Shown here in pieces: positions 15,345-24,540 of a stretch of DNA of 64,000 nucleotides. Position numbers and translations under genes: made by a program. The notes beneath the pieces were generated by a model, which saw only the letters and a list, made by a program, of their open reading frames with translations, was not told where the DNA came from and did no database searches. Origin of the DNA: an uncultured bacterium (GTDB lineage Bacteria > Verrucomicrobiota > Lentisphaeria > Victivallales > UBA1829); contig URKJ01000017.1 in NCBI GenBank assembly GCA_900548385.1, positions 1-64,000 of the forward strand, in the 5' to 3' direction. Position 1 is the stretch's first letter, and every line of letters begins with the position of its first letter.

Positions 15345-17552
15345 ATGGCGAAGTTCTGCGGTCAGTGCGGAAAAAGCGTGGAGACGGGGACCGACCGGGA
15401 ATCCGGACGCCTTTTGTGTTCGGAATGCGGGGCGGTGCTCGGCTACTCCGCTTCCGCTCTGCCGCGCGGAACCGTGATTGCCGGTTACCGGATCGAAGAC
15501 CCTGTCGGGCAGGGCGGGATGGGGGTCGTGTACCGGGCTGTGCAAATTAATTTACAGCGTCCCGCCGCATTGAAAATTCTGTCCGATGAACTCGCCGATG
15601 AACCCGGTTTTGTGGAAAGTTTTTTCCATGAAGCGCATGTTGCCGCCAATCTGACGCATCCGAATATTGTTCAGGCGTATGCTGCCGGGACAACGGAAGA
15701 TGGAATCAACTATTTCGCGATGGAGCTGGTCGAAGGCGAATCGCTCGACGCGAAACTCCGGCGGACCGGTCCGTTGGCGCCTGTTCCGGCGGTGGAGGTT
15801 GCCCTTCAGCTTGCGGGGGCGCTGGAATACGCGTGGAATACAAGAAGGATGTGTCACGGCGACATCAAGCCGGATAATATTCTTGTTACGCATGACGGCA
15901 CGGTTAAGCTGGCGGATCTCGGTCTTGCACGGTCAATGTACGAAGAGAGCGCCAAACGGGATGTCATGGTGACGCCTCTTTATGCCGCGCCGGAACTGAT
16001 CTCCGGGAAACAGACGTCGGCGGGGCTGCGGTCCGACATGTATTCATTCGGCGCCGCTTTGTATCATATCACGGTTGGGCATCCGCCGTTTGAAAGCGGA
16101 AAAGTGGAGGAGATTTACCGTCGGCATCTGACGGAAACGCCGGTTGTTCCTGCCGATGTCAACGGGGCGATCCCTGCCGGACTTTCCCGGCTGATCATGC
16201 GCCTGTTGGAGAAAGATCCGGAAAAACGTCCGGCGGACTGGACGGAGGTTGTGGCCGCTCTCTCGCAGATACTTGACGGATCCGATCCGGAAGAGCTGTC
16301 CGGCGGTGTTCCGGAGCGGACGCGTCCGGTTCCATTGGTCCCGTTATTTTGCGGTGCGGCAGCCGTCCTGATTCTGGCGGTTGTTTCGCTGTTCTGGTTT
16401 GCTGGCGAGAAAAAGAAAGCAGAGCCTGTGTCTGTTCCATCTCCTGCCGTAAAACCGGAGTCCGTGCCGGCAGCAGTGCCTTCTTCGCCGGAACGGAAAC
16501 CCGCGTCTGATGTTCCGGATCTTCATTCGCAATGGCTTCGCTGGAAGCGGGAAGTACGGGATGCTTCGTTGCCGGATCAGGCGAAAACATGTATATTTTT
16601 CCTCCAGACTTATCATCCGGACGGAGCGCTCCGGATGGAGGTTTTAGCAGAGCTGGAGCGGGTGAAGCGGGAAGAGAAAAAACGTCTGGGCATGGAGTAC
16701 CGCCGGGCTGTCGGCGTTTTTCTGGGCTCCCTGTTTACTGTCCCCGTTGAGGGGCGGGCGGAGTTGACCAAGCGTTTCCGTCTGTACTGTCTGCTGAAGC
16801 GTCAGGGAAGACTGCCGCATTTGTCTGCGGAGTTCCGGCGGAACCGTGCGGCGATGGATGCGGGAGCTCAATTGATCCGGATGCGCCTGCGGAAACTTGA
16901 TGAACTCGGCGGTCTGCCCTGCGCTATGGAGAAAAAAGAGTCTCCGCCGCCGGAGCCGGTGGAGCCGCCGCCCCGTCCGGTACCGGATCCCCGTAAGAGT
17001 GAAGCGGTGCTGGAACAGGAGTTCCGGGCAGTTCTCCGTCCGCATGTGCGCCATTTTTCTCCGGAAGAGCTTTTGTCGCAGATGGCGGGATTTGCGCGCC
17101 GTTATGCGGATCATGACAGTCTGGCGGTTCGGAAAGCGCGTGCCATTGCGGAAAATCTGGGAGATGCGGCGTTCATGAAACAGGTTCGTGGAGCGCTTGA
17201 TGAACTGCATGATTTTCCGCTTTCACGTTTCGGGGAAAATGCAAGTCTGACCGGGATTGACCGGGGCAGTATCCGCGTTACATTCGACGGTGGGCGTATC
17301 AAACTGCGCCGCCGGGTCAGTCTGATGCCGGAGAATATCGCCCGTCTCCGTTCGTCGCTTCTGGATGCGTATCGCGATCCCGTTCTGCGGAAGAAGCTGA
17401 AACCCGGTTTTCTGTATGTTCTGTGCCTGAATTCCATTTTTTACGATACGCCGAATGCAATCGCAAATGTCCGGGCGTATCAGCTGGATCCTGCGCGGAA
17501 GAGCTTGATGGAAAGCATTCTGCGTGATATTTCCGTGCTTTCCGGACGATAA
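15345..17552 (+). CDS. Membrane Ser/Thr protein kinase with N-terminal zinc ribbon
   Basis: A 735-residue protein: zinc ribbon with two CxxC pairs (CGQC at 5-8, CSEC at 25-28), kinase domain about 48-310, one transmembrane helix about 330-352, and an external or periplasmic part of about 380 residues with Pro-rich linkers and charged helices but no recognised domain. The kinase has GQGGMGVVYRA, K77, HGDIKPDN (H171, D173) and DLG in place of DFG, plus an APE segment, so catalytic residues are present. HGD instead of HRD means activation may not need loop phosphorylation. It starts 13 bp after cstA with a weak ribosome site. Targets are unknown. Confidence 0.85.
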   Translation: MAKFCGQCGKSVETGTDRESGRLLCSECGAVLGYSASALPRGTVIAGYRIEDPVGQGGMGVVYRAVQINLQRPAALKILSDELADEPGFVESFFHEAHVAANLTHPNIVQAYAAGTTEDGINYFAMELVEGESLDAKLRRTGPLAPVPAVEVALQLAGALEYAWNTRRMCHGDIKPDNILVTHDGTVKLADLGLARSMYEESAKRDVMVTPLYAAPELISGKQTSAGLRSDMYSFGAALYHITVGHPPFESGKVEEIYRRHLTETPVVPADVNGAIPAGLSRLIMRLLEKDPEKRPADWTEVVAALSQILDGSDPEELSGGVPERTRPVPLVPLFCGAAAVLILAVVSLFWFAGEKKKAEPVSVPSPAVKPESVPAAVPSSPERKPASDVPDLHSQWLRWKREVRDASLPDQAKTCIFFLQTYHPDGALRMEVLAELERVKREEKKRLGMEYRRAVGVFLGSLFTVPVEGRAELTKRFRLYCLLKRQGRLPHLSAEFRRNRAAMDAGAQLIRMRLRKLDELGGLPCAMEKKESPPPEPVEPPPRPVPDPRKSEAVLEQEFRAVLRPHVRHFSPEELLSQMAGFARRYADHDSLAVRKARAIAENLGDAAFMKQVRGALDELHDFPLSRFGENASLTGIDRGSIRVTFDGGRIKLRRRVSLMPENIARLRSSLLDAYRDPVLRKKLKPGFLYVLCLNSIFYDTPNAIANVRAYQLDPARKSLMESILRDISVLSGR

Positions 17553-17584
17553 AAAGGACCGGCGGCATGTTTAACCGTCGGTCC
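17551..17584 (-). terminator. Terminator between convergent kinase and alcohol dehydrogenase genes
   Basis: GGACCGGCGG (17556-17565) pairs with CCGTCGGTCC (17575-17584), one mismatch, 9-nt loop. Five A's at 17551-17555 supply the T-tract for minus-strand transcripts of the dehydrogenase. The plus side has only a more distant T run. Confidence 0.7.
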
Positions 17585-17609
17585 CGGATGTTCTGTTTTT
17601 CAGAGGGTT

Positions 17610-18740
17610 TTACTGATCGGCGTCTTTCGGATCGGTCACGACCGCGATTTTGATTCCTGCCATGTTGACATTCGCCTTGAGTGCGGCGTCAATATCCTTG
17701 AGCAGGAAGTGGTGGGTGACGAGCTGTTCAACCGGGAGTCCGATACCTTTGGCTCTGCGGAGGAAGTCAAATGTGTTCGGATAATCCTGCGGAGTGTAGA
17801 CCCAGCTTCCGACCAGGGAGATTTCTTTGTTGCAGAAGTCGAAGTGCGGATTGACAGAGGCATTGCCGCCGTCAAGGAAGAAGCCGACTTCACAGAATCC
17901 GCCGCCGCGCCGGACCATTTTCAGTGCGTTGGCATGTGCCGCCGGGACGCCGGTGCACTGGAAAACGAATTCCGCACCGAGACCGTCGGTCGCTTCCTTG
18001 ATTTCCTTGAGCATGTCGTCGAAATTCGCGTATTTGGTGAAGTTGAATGTTTTGGTGGCGCCGAATTCCCTGGCTTTTTCAAGGCGGGCGTCGTTGCCGT
18101 CGACAGCGATGATGTTTTCCACACCGAGCGTTCTCACAACCGCCATGACCATCAGACCGATCGGACCGCAGCCCTGAATCAGGACCGTGGTGTTGAAGCG
18201 GAGGAGTCCGGTCGTTTTCGCCCGTTCGACGCAGTGTACTGCAACGGCAGCCGGTTCGATCAGCATGCGCTGATCAAGAGTCATGCCGGTGACGTTGAAG
18301 AACGTGGAACCTTTGCGGATCACCATGTAGGTGCCGAAATAGCCGTTGAGATGCACATCGTCATCCGGGAACAACCCGTAAACTCCGCAGTTTTCGCAGA
18401 GACTCGTGCGTGCCGGCGTGTTCTTGCAGGCGGGGCATTCGCCGCAGGGAATGATGCAGGTGACAATTTTGTCGCCGAGCTTCACTTCACGTCCCTGAGA
18501 GTCGGTTTTTACGTTTTTGCCGATCTTGACGATTTCACCGGAACCTTCGTGACCGAGAACGACGCCTTTTGCGCAGAGCCCGAACGGATCGCGCTTGTAT
18601 TCGTGTCCATCGGTTCCGCAGACGCCGCATCCTTCAACCTTGATCAGCATTTCATCATCACCGATCGCGGGGATCGGATACTCCCGGAATTCAAATTTGC
18701 CGGGTTCGACCAGCATTGCAACAGTTGCTGTTTCAGCCAT
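17610..18740 (-). CDS. Zinc-containing alcohol/polyol dehydrogenase (MDR family)
   Basis: A 376-residue medium-chain dehydrogenase. The catalytic zinc ligands appear as CGVCGTDGHEY, the GHEGSGEI motif has the zinc-binding GHE, and the structural zinc Cys set is CGECPACKN with a later Cys. GCGPIGLMVM is the NAD(P)-binding loop. The family oxidises polyols, threonine or alcohols. The substrate cannot be told. A purine-rich ribosome site (AAGGGAAGGG) lies just before the ATG. It is the last minus-strand gene of this block and probably has its own transcript. Confidence 0.85.
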   Translation of the reverse strand: MAETATVAMLVEPGKFEFREYPIPAIGDDEMLIKVEGCGVCGTDGHEYKRDPFGLCAKGVVLGHEGSGEIVKIGKNVKTDSQGREVKLGDKIVTCIIPCGECPACKNTPARTSLCENCGVYGLFPDDDVHLNGYFGTYMVIRKGSTFFNVTGMTLDQRMLIEPAAVAVHCVERAKTTGLLRFNTTVLIQGCGPIGLMVMAVVRTLGVENIIAVDGNDARLEKAREFGATKTFNFTKYANFDDMLKEIKEATDGLGAEFVFQCTGVPAAHANALKMVRRGGGFCEVGFFLDGGNASVNPHFDFCNKEISLVGSWVYTPQDYPNTFDFLRRAKGIGLPVEQLVTHHFLLKDIDAALKANVNMAGIKIAVVTDPKDADQ

Positions 18741-18835
18741 TTTTTTCCCTTCCCTTGAAATTTTGGAATGTTTGAGTGGTTTTCCGTACTATTGTACGGG
18801 GAAAAGGAAAATGCAAATGGATTTTATGCAAAAAA

Positions 18836-19978
18836 TCAGAGTTTTTTCAGATTTTCATAATAATTCAGCATACTCCGGGCGTTCGGCAGGTAAGGGCTTT
18901 TCTGCGTTTCCCGCAGAGAGACTGCTTCCTGCTGATACCGGATCGCCTGATCCAGCCTGCATGCCGCATAGTTTGCCCGTGCGAGAGTTTCCAGAGCGTC
19001 CGCCAGAAACGGCAGGTTCCGGGCTGTCCGGAATTGCTTTTCCGCATATTCCGCCGCCTGAAGCGCATTTTTGACCGGAAGCCGGACCGGTGCGGTGTTC
19101 TGCAGCAGATAGGTCGCGAAACTCAACGCGTCTTCCGGTTTGCGGAGAGCATAGGCGGTTGTTTCCGCGATCGCCGTGTTCCATGCCGCTTCCTGATTGG
19201 CCTGCAGAAGCAGATTCAGCAGAATGATGCGGTTCTGCATGGAGTTCTCCGGATTCTTCCGGATATAACCGGCAAGAAAGCGGGTGGCTTCCGCCGGCTG
19301 GCCTTTGAGTTGGAACGAGTAGAGACGCGCCTGCATGGCGATGGAGTCGCGGGGGGAAAGCGCCAGTATCTTGTCTGCGGTTTGCGCCACGACATCGGGC
19401 AGACCGGAACGCAATGCCGATTGCAGTTCCGAACGGTGAATGGCAATTTTCCGCTGTGTCTCCATGGAGAATTTTCCGGCGATCAGCGCATCCATGATGG
19501 ACTCGATTTCAACGGGGTGCCCGCTCCATGCGATCGCTCCGTTCATGGAGATAAACGTGTAGGGAAGTGTTGCGACTCCGACGGCGAAGGTACGGAACGT
19601 CTTGCCGTCCACATCCGCGCCGAGATTCAGCTGGAACGGGAGGGAAAGACTCTGCATGACTTTGTCCAGGTCCGCTTTGCTGTTTTTGGCAACCGTCTGA
19701 ACTGTAACGTGGAAGTTTTTGCCGGGAACTGCGAATTTGCGTTCGAGACTTTCCATCAGCCGGAGAGTCGGCGCGAAATCCGGGGAATAGGCATCCACAA
19801 ATGTGAGAATCAGAAAGTTTTTGAAATCCTTGGGCGGCAGGAGCGGCTGCTGTCCGGCGGAAGGCGCTTTCCGAATCCATTCCGCGCTGACGCCCGGCAT
19901 TTTTGCGCCGGGTGCAAGAGAAATCTGCGCCTGAACCGCTGTTGCAAAGACCAAAAGTAACAGAAGCAGAGTTCTCAT
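18836..19978 (-). CDS. Secreted thioredoxin-fold protein with helical repeat C-terminus
   Basis: A 380-residue protein with a signal peptide ending VQAQ (about 1-18). Residues about 25-160 resemble a redoxin domain (APGAKMP at the start, TLPYTFISMNG around the cis-Pro loop), but the active-site CxxC is absent: the expected position reads VDAYSPDFAPTL. The rest is alpha-helical with TPR-like repeats (about 180-375). It therefore cannot act as a classical disulfide reductase and may be a scaffold. It follows gatA by 18 bp and probably belongs to the pfp-gatC-gatA transcript. Confidence 0.6.
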   Translation of the reverse strand: MRTLLLLLLVFATAVQAQISLAPGAKMPGVSAEWIRKAPSAGQQPLLPPKDFKNFLILTFVDAYSPDFAPTLRLMESLERKFAVPGKNFHVTVQTVAKNSKADLDKVMQSLSLPFQLNLGADVDGKTFRTFAVGVATLPYTFISMNGAIAWSGHPVEIESIMDALIAGKFSMETQRKIAIHRSELQSALRSGLPDVVAQTADKILALSPRDSIAMQARLYSFQLKGQPAEATRFLAGYIRKNPENSMQNRIILLNLLLQANQEAAWNTAIAETTAYALRKPEDALSFATYLLQNTAPVRLPVKNALQAAEYAEKQFRTARNLPFLADALETLARANYAACRLDQAIRYQQEAVSLRETQKSPYLPNARSMLNYYENLKKL

Positions 19979-19996
19979 GAAAACACCTCGTTCGTT

Positions 19997-21436
19997 TTAT
20001 CGTTTTTCGAATGCGTAAGCCGTATTGAACAGCAGTTGTTCCGCGAGTGCGGGCGCCATCAGCTGCATTCCGATCGGGAGTCCCGTTGCCTCGTCTTTTC
20101 CGGCGGGGATGCTGATTCCGCAGTTGCCGGAAAGATTCAGCGACGTTGTAAAGACATCGCTCAGATACATCTGCAGCGGATCCGACTTTTCGCCGAACCG
20201 GAATGCCGGAGCCGGAGTGACCGGCGTCAGCAGAATGTCACATTTGCGGTATGCTTCTTCAAAGTCGCGGCGGATCAGGGTTCTGACCTTCTGCGCTTTG
20301 AGATAATAAGCGTCGTAATAGCCGCTGGAAAGCACATAGGTGCCCAGCATGATGCGGCGTTTGACTTCGTTGCCGAACGCTTCACCGCGTGACTTCATGT
20401 AATTTTCCAGCACATCATGTGCTGCCGGACTGCGGTAGCCATAGCGGACGCCGTCGAACCGGGCAAGGTTGGCACTGGCTTCCGCTGTCGCCACGATGTA
20501 ATAACATGCCATGGAGTATCTGGTATGCGGCAGCGATACGTCCACCAGTTCCGCTCCGGCTTTGCGGAATGTTTCGATCGTTTCCCGGGCGGTCTTTTTA
20601 ACGGAGTCCGTCATGCCGTCGAGTTCATAGTACTCTTTCGGCAGACCGACTTTCAGACCTTTGAGCGAGGCATTGCGGAGACCGTCGGCGAATCCGCTGC
20701 AGGGAGCTTCCAGACTGGTCGTATCGGCAGGATCATGTCCGCCGATGGTATCCAGCATGATCGCGGAGTCCTCAACGGTCTTTGTGATCGGCCCGATCTG
20801 ATCCAGCGACGAGGCGAAAGCAACGAGGCCGAACCGCGACACTCTGCCGTAAGTCGGCTTGAGTCCGACGACTCCGCAGAACGCCGCCGGCTGACGGATT
20901 GATCCGCCCGTATCGGAGGCAAGCGCCGCCGGGACTTCATCGGCGGCGACTGCCGCCGCGGACCCGCCGCTGGACCCGCCCGGAACACAGTCGGTATTGC
21001 GAGGATTGCGGGTTTTCTGAAATGCGGAATTTTCGCAGGAGGACCCCATGGCGAATTCGTCCATGTTGGTCCGTCCGAACGGGATGAACCCGGAGCGTTT
21101 CAGATTTTTGATGACGGTCGCATCGTAGACCGCCTTGAAGTTTTCAAGGATTTTCGATGCGCAGGAACAGCGCTCGTCTTTCACGGAAATACAGTCTTTG
21201 ATCCCGACAGGGATCCCGTCGTATTTGCTGAGCGGAGCGCCGTCTGCACGGCGTTTGTCCGCTTCCGCAGCGGCGGTGCGGACGTGTTCTTCGTCAAGCG
21301 CAAGAAACGCCTGAATGACCGGGTCCGCAGTCCTGACCTGCCGGATGAACGCATCGCAGAGCTCCACGGAACTGACTTTTCCGGAATTCAGCAATTCGGC
21401 ACACTGTGCAACAGAGAGTTTTACAAGATCACTCAT
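19997..21436 (-). CDS. gatA: Asp-tRNA(Asn)/Glu-tRNA(Gln) amidotransferase subunit A
   Basis: A 479-residue amidase-signature protein. The Ser-cisSer-Lys triad is visible: Lys in GIPVGIKDCIS, cis-Ser in GGSSGGSAAAVAA and the nucleophile Ser in SDTGGSIRQPA. It releases ammonia from glutamine for the transamidation of misacylated tRNA in the GatCAB complex. Its ATG overlaps the gatC stop (ATGA). gatB is not in this window, so the complex genes are split. Confidence 0.95.
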   Translation of the reverse strand: MSDLVKLSVAQCAELLNSGKVSSVELCDAFIRQVRTADPVIQAFLALDEEHVRTAAAEADKRRADGAPLSKYDGIPVGIKDCISVKDERCSCASKILENFKAVYDATVIKNLKRSGFIPFGRTNMDEFAMGSSCENSAFQKTRNPRNTDCVPGGSSGGSAAAVAADEVPAALASDTGGSIRQPAAFCGVVGLKPTYGRVSRFGLVAFASSLDQIGPITKTVEDSAIMLDTIGGHDPADTTSLEAPCSGFADGLRNASLKGLKVGLPKEYYELDGMTDSVKKTARETIETFRKAGAELVDVSLPHTRYSMACYYIVATAEASANLARFDGVRYGYRSPAAHDVLENYMKSRGEAFGNEVKRRIMLGTYVLSSGYYDAYYLKAQKVRTLIRRDFEEAYRKCDILLTPVTPAPAFRFGEKSDPLQMYLSDVFTTSLNLSGNCGISIPAGKDEATGLPIGMQLMAPALAEQLLFNTAYAFEKR

Positions 21437-21750
21437 GACATTCCTTCTCCCGGCAGAACCTGCGGCATCCGGATGAGTTCGCCGTCAATGACTTCCGGCG
21501 CATTGGAGAGCATCGTCTCCCGGCTGAAGTCGATTCCGGCGACGTCATCGCGCAGAACGTTGGTTCTCGGTGCGGCATGGGCGGTAGGTTCGATTCCATC
21601 CACGTTCAGCTCCGCGAGCTGATCGACGTAGCCGACGATCGCTTCCATTTCGCCCTGAAACCTGTTCAGGTCGTCCGGCGAAAGGTCGAGCCGTGCAAGC
21701 ATGGCGACTTTCGCCGCGTCAAATGAATTGTCTCCTCCGCCCCTGCTCAT
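21433..21750 (-). CDS. gatC: Asp-tRNA(Asn)/Glu-tRNA(Gln) amidotransferase subunit C
   Basis: A 105-residue GatC: AKVAMLARLDLSPDDL and RDDVAGIDFSRETML-NAP are family features. A longer frame opens at 21861, but it overlaps pfp and shows no GatC similarity, so the ATG at 21750 is chosen. That ATG overlaps the pfp stop codon as TAATG, which couples the two genes. GatC stabilises GatA against GatB. Confidence 0.9.
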   Translation of the reverse strand: MSRGGGDNSFDAAKVAMLARLDLSPDDLNRFQGEMEAIVGYVDQLAELNVDGIEPTAHAAPRTNVLRDDVAGIDFSRETMLSNAPEVIDGELIRMPQVLPGEGMS

Positions 21751-23402
21751 TATTTTCCCGCCTGTTCGAGTTTCAGGGTTTCCGTGGTTGCATCGCAGAC
21801 TTCCGCGGGTCCGTAGTACTGAATCGGTCCGGGGAAGATGAACGAGGTCGTGACTGCCCATGCGGTACGGTTTTTGGCGAATTCCCGGAACGGCTTGCCA
21901 TCAAGTTCGACGAGCGCTTTTCTGATGACCGGCTTGTCGGCGCCGTGGCGGCGTTCCACGTTCATCATGGCGGTCAGCGGCACCGCGCCGGCATTCCACT
22001 GGTCAGCGGGAGCGACGAGGTTGCTGATGTAGGACATGTAAGCGGTTTTGCCCGCGCCGATGATGGCGGCGGCATTGTAGCCGAGACTGTAGCAGTAGTC
22101 CGCATCAAAATTGGAGGGAACGGAGCAACGGCCTTCATAGCCGAAAAAGTGGGTCTGAGCCGAGAATTTGACCTTTTCGGCGGACTTTTTCAGTTTGGCT
22201 TTGACGAGTTCGACGAGCAGTTTTTCTGTTTCGATCAGGGAGACCTGAACGTTGCCGTGCGGGTCGCGGTCATTCGTCAGCTGGAGCTGAATGGTCTGCG
22301 GGAGGGAGGCGAAGACGGCGGCAAGTTCCTGCGGGAGTTTGCCGATGACAAACGCCATCTTTTCATCCTTGTTTTCAATCGCGGCGAAAGCGTCGCCTTC
22401 CTTTGCGAGGAGTTCGTTGAGCTCGCCGATCAGTTTGTTCATTTCGGGAATGAATTCGATCAGACCTTCCGGGATCAGAACGACACCGAAGTTCTCTTTG
22501 TTTTTGGCACGGATCGCGACGGTGTCGGCGATGTAGGTGACGATTTCGTCGAGGGTCTGCTTCTTTTCCGCGACTTCTTCGGAGATGATGGTGATGTTCG
22601 GATGAGTTTTGAGAGCGCATTCGAGCGTGATGTGGGAAGCGGAACGCCCCATCAGCTTGATGAAGTGCCAGTATTTTTTAGCGGAATTCGCATCGCGCTC
22701 AATGTTGCCGATCAGTTCGCTGTAGACTTTGGAAGCGGTGTCGAAACCGAACGATGTTTCGATGAATTTGTTCTTGAGGTCGCCGTCGATGGTTTTCGGG
22801 CAGCCGATGACCTGAATGGGAATGTTTTTCTTCTTGTAGTATTCGGCAAGGAGGCAGGCGTTGGTGTTGGAGTCGTCGCCGCCGATGATGACGAGGGCGG
22901 AGATTCCAAGAGCCTTGCAGTTTTCCGCGCCTTTATCGAACTGCTCTTCCAATTCGAGTTTGGTTCTGCCGGAACCGATCATGTCGAATCCGCCGGTGTT
23001 GCGGTATGCGTTCATGAAATCATCGGTGATTTCGACATAGCTGTTGTCGACGAGTCCGCCCGGACCGCCTTTGAAGCCATAGAGTTTGCTGCCGGCGTTG
23101 AGGCTCTTGATGCCGTCATACAGTCCGGCGATGACGTTGTGTCCGCCGGGAGCCTGTCCGCCGGAGAGGATGACGCCGACGTTGACCGGTTTCATTTCCG
23201 CTTTGGCATCGGCTTTTTCAAACTTGAGCACCGGCATGTTGCTGGTGGTCGGGAAGAGAGCGTTGATTTTCTCTGCATCGGCGAACGCCTGGAGTTTTTC
23301 TCCTTCGACGCATTTGACAGCCGCGCCGGAGCGGAGAGCTGCCGGGAGCTTGGGCTGGTAGCTGAATCTTGCCTGCTGCAGGGGGGAAACGGTTCCGTTC
23401 AT
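21750..23402 (-). CDS. pfp: Diphosphate-dependent phosphofructokinase, long form
   Basis: A 550-residue PfkA-type enzyme of the long PPi class. The motif GGDDSNTNA carries the Asp that blocks ATP use, and CPKTIDGDL carries the Lys typical of the PPi form. ISGGQAPGGHNV starts the sugar-phosphate site. It interconverts fructose-6-phosphate and fructose-1,6-bisphosphate reversibly with diphosphate. The frame opens at 23450, but AAGGAG sits 7 bases before the ATG at 23402. Its coupling to gatC is unusual. Confidence 0.92.
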   Translation of the reverse strand: MNGTVSPLQQARFSYQPKLPAALRSGAAVKCVEGEKLQAFADAEKINALFPTTSNMPVLKFEKADAKAEMKPVNVGVILSGGQAPGGHNVIAGLYDGIKSLNAGSKLYGFKGGPGGLVDNSYVEITDDFMNAYRNTGGFDMIGSGRTKLELEEQFDKGAENCKALGISALVIIGGDDSNTNACLLAEYYKKKNIPIQVIGCPKTIDGDLKNKFIETSFGFDTASKVYSELIGNIERDANSAKKYWHFIKLMGRSASHITLECALKTHPNITIISEEVAEKKQTLDEIVTYIADTVAIRAKNKENFGVVLIPEGLIEFIPEMNKLIGELNELLAKEGDAFAAIENKDEKMAFVIGKLPQELAAVFASLPQTIQLQLTNDRDPHGNVQVSLIETEKLLVELVKAKLKKSAEKVKFSAQTHFFGYEGRCSVPSNFDADYCYSLGYNAAAIIGAGKTAYMSYISNLVAPADQWNAGAVPLTAMMNVERRHGADKPVIRKALVELDGKPFREFAKNRTAWAVTTSFIFPGPIQYYGPAEVCDATTETLKLEQAGK

Positions 23403-23593
23403 AAAAATCTCCTTCGGTATTGATTTGGTTTCTGATTGACAAATATTCATTCGGTAAGATACCCCGTTTTTTCCTTTTTTGCAAGTTTTTCCGGAAAATA
23501 TTCCAAAAAATCAAGGAACAGTGTCTTTGCCGTAAAATGTGCGTGTTTTTCCGGTCAAGACGGTTTTCTCCATGTTTTCTGCGGATTCACAAG

Positions 23594-23622
23594 TTGATTT
23601 TTCCCTGATTCTGTGCTATAAT
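23594..23622 (+). promoter_or_regulatory. Sigma-70 promoter of the TM2 protein gene
   Basis: TTGATT (23594-23599) and TATAAT (23617-23622) with 17-bp spacing, 33 bp upstream of the chosen ATG. The -10 lies inside an N-terminal extension of the open frame (from 23539), which argues against that longer start. Confidence 0.75.
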
Positions 23623-23655
23623 GTAAGACAACATTCACAAAGGGCAATCATAACT

Positions 23656-24516
23656 ATGAAACAAAAAAATCGACTCGTTTATGTGCTGCTGGCATTGCTG
23701 TTCGGCTTTCTGGGTGTGCACTGCTATTATGCCGGCAACAAGATCAAGGCGTTGATCCTGTTCATCCTCGGAGTATTCACGGTTCTGCTGGCGGTGTTCG
23801 GCAGTCTGTTCCTTGGGATCTTCTGCTATTTCGTTCTCTTTCTCTGGTCGGCGGTGGATGCGTTTACGCGGGAGACGGATTCGGAAAAGATTCCGATGCT
23901 GGATGCTCAACCGTCTCTGCGGCTTGGAATCTGTATTGCAGGATACGTTGCTCTGCCGGTGATCGCGATCCTCTGCTATGCCGGGCTGGTGCTGATTCCC
24001 GCGCTTTCCGATTCGCAGGAAAAGACGGAACGGATCAACTGCATCGGCAACCTTTCGGAACTGGGATCGACCTATCAGATGTATGCTCTTCAAAATGCCG
24101 GGCGTTACCCGAATCTGGAGAAACCGGAAGATTTCCAGGCGGTCGCCAAAGGCAATAACCATATCAATTATCTGATCTGCAAAAGCAAGACCAAGCAGCG
24201 TTATCCGTATATCATGCTCGGCGGATACCGGGAGCCTGTCAGCGGAAAAATGCCGATTGCGATCGAACGGATCGACAATCATCCGGGATTTGTCAATGTT
24301 CTGTTCGCCGACGGTTCCGTGAAATCGTTTGAGACGAAAGAACGCAAATACTTGAGTCTTGCGGGTTTGCTGCACGGAGACCTCAGCAAACGGGAGTTCG
24401 AAGAACTGAAACGGAAGCTGCGCGCCCTTGATGCGGCACCCGTTCCGCCGACGGCGTATTCCAAACTGATGCAGGACGCTAAAAACGCTCCGGTAAAGAC
24501 GGACGGTAAAAAATAA
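23656..24516 (+). CDS. TM2-domain membrane protein with H-X9-DG C-terminal region
   Basis: A 286-residue protein. The first 65 residues are a TM2 domain (GFLGVHCYYAGNKIKALILF), two helices around a short turn. A third helix at about 95-120 is followed by a soluble domain that looks like the globular part of pseudopilins: NCIGNLSELGSTYQMYA and a perfect H-X9-DG (HPGFVNVLFADG). The prepilin cleavage motif itself is missing, replaced by the multi-helix anchor. The start at 23656 is set by the promoter at 23594. Function unknown. Confidence 0.7.
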   Translation: MKQKNRLVYVLLALLFGFLGVHCYYAGNKIKALILFILGVFTVLLAVFGSLFLGIFCYFVLFLWSAVDAFTRETDSEKIPMLDAQPSLRLGICIAGYVALPVIAILCYAGLVLIPALSDSQEKTERINCIGNLSELGSTYQMYALQNAGRYPNLEKPEDFQAVAKGNNHINYLICKSKTKQRYPYIMLGGYREPVSGKMPIAIERIDNHPGFVNVLFADGSVKSFETKERKYLSLAGLLHGDLSKREFEELKRKLRALDAAPVPPTAYSKLMQDAKNAPVKTDGKK

Positions 24517-24540
24517 CGGACCGCTGCTGCGGGGGATTTT

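Noticed and set aside
15345..17552. Kinase as an inactive pseudokinase
   Set aside because: Lys77, the catalytic Asp173 and the metal-binding Asp191 are all present despite HGD and DLG variants.
21693..23423. 576-codon plus-strand open frame opposite pfp
   Set aside because: Pfp has clear catalytic motifs on the minus strand; this frame is Asp/Gly/Phe-rich shadow sequence.
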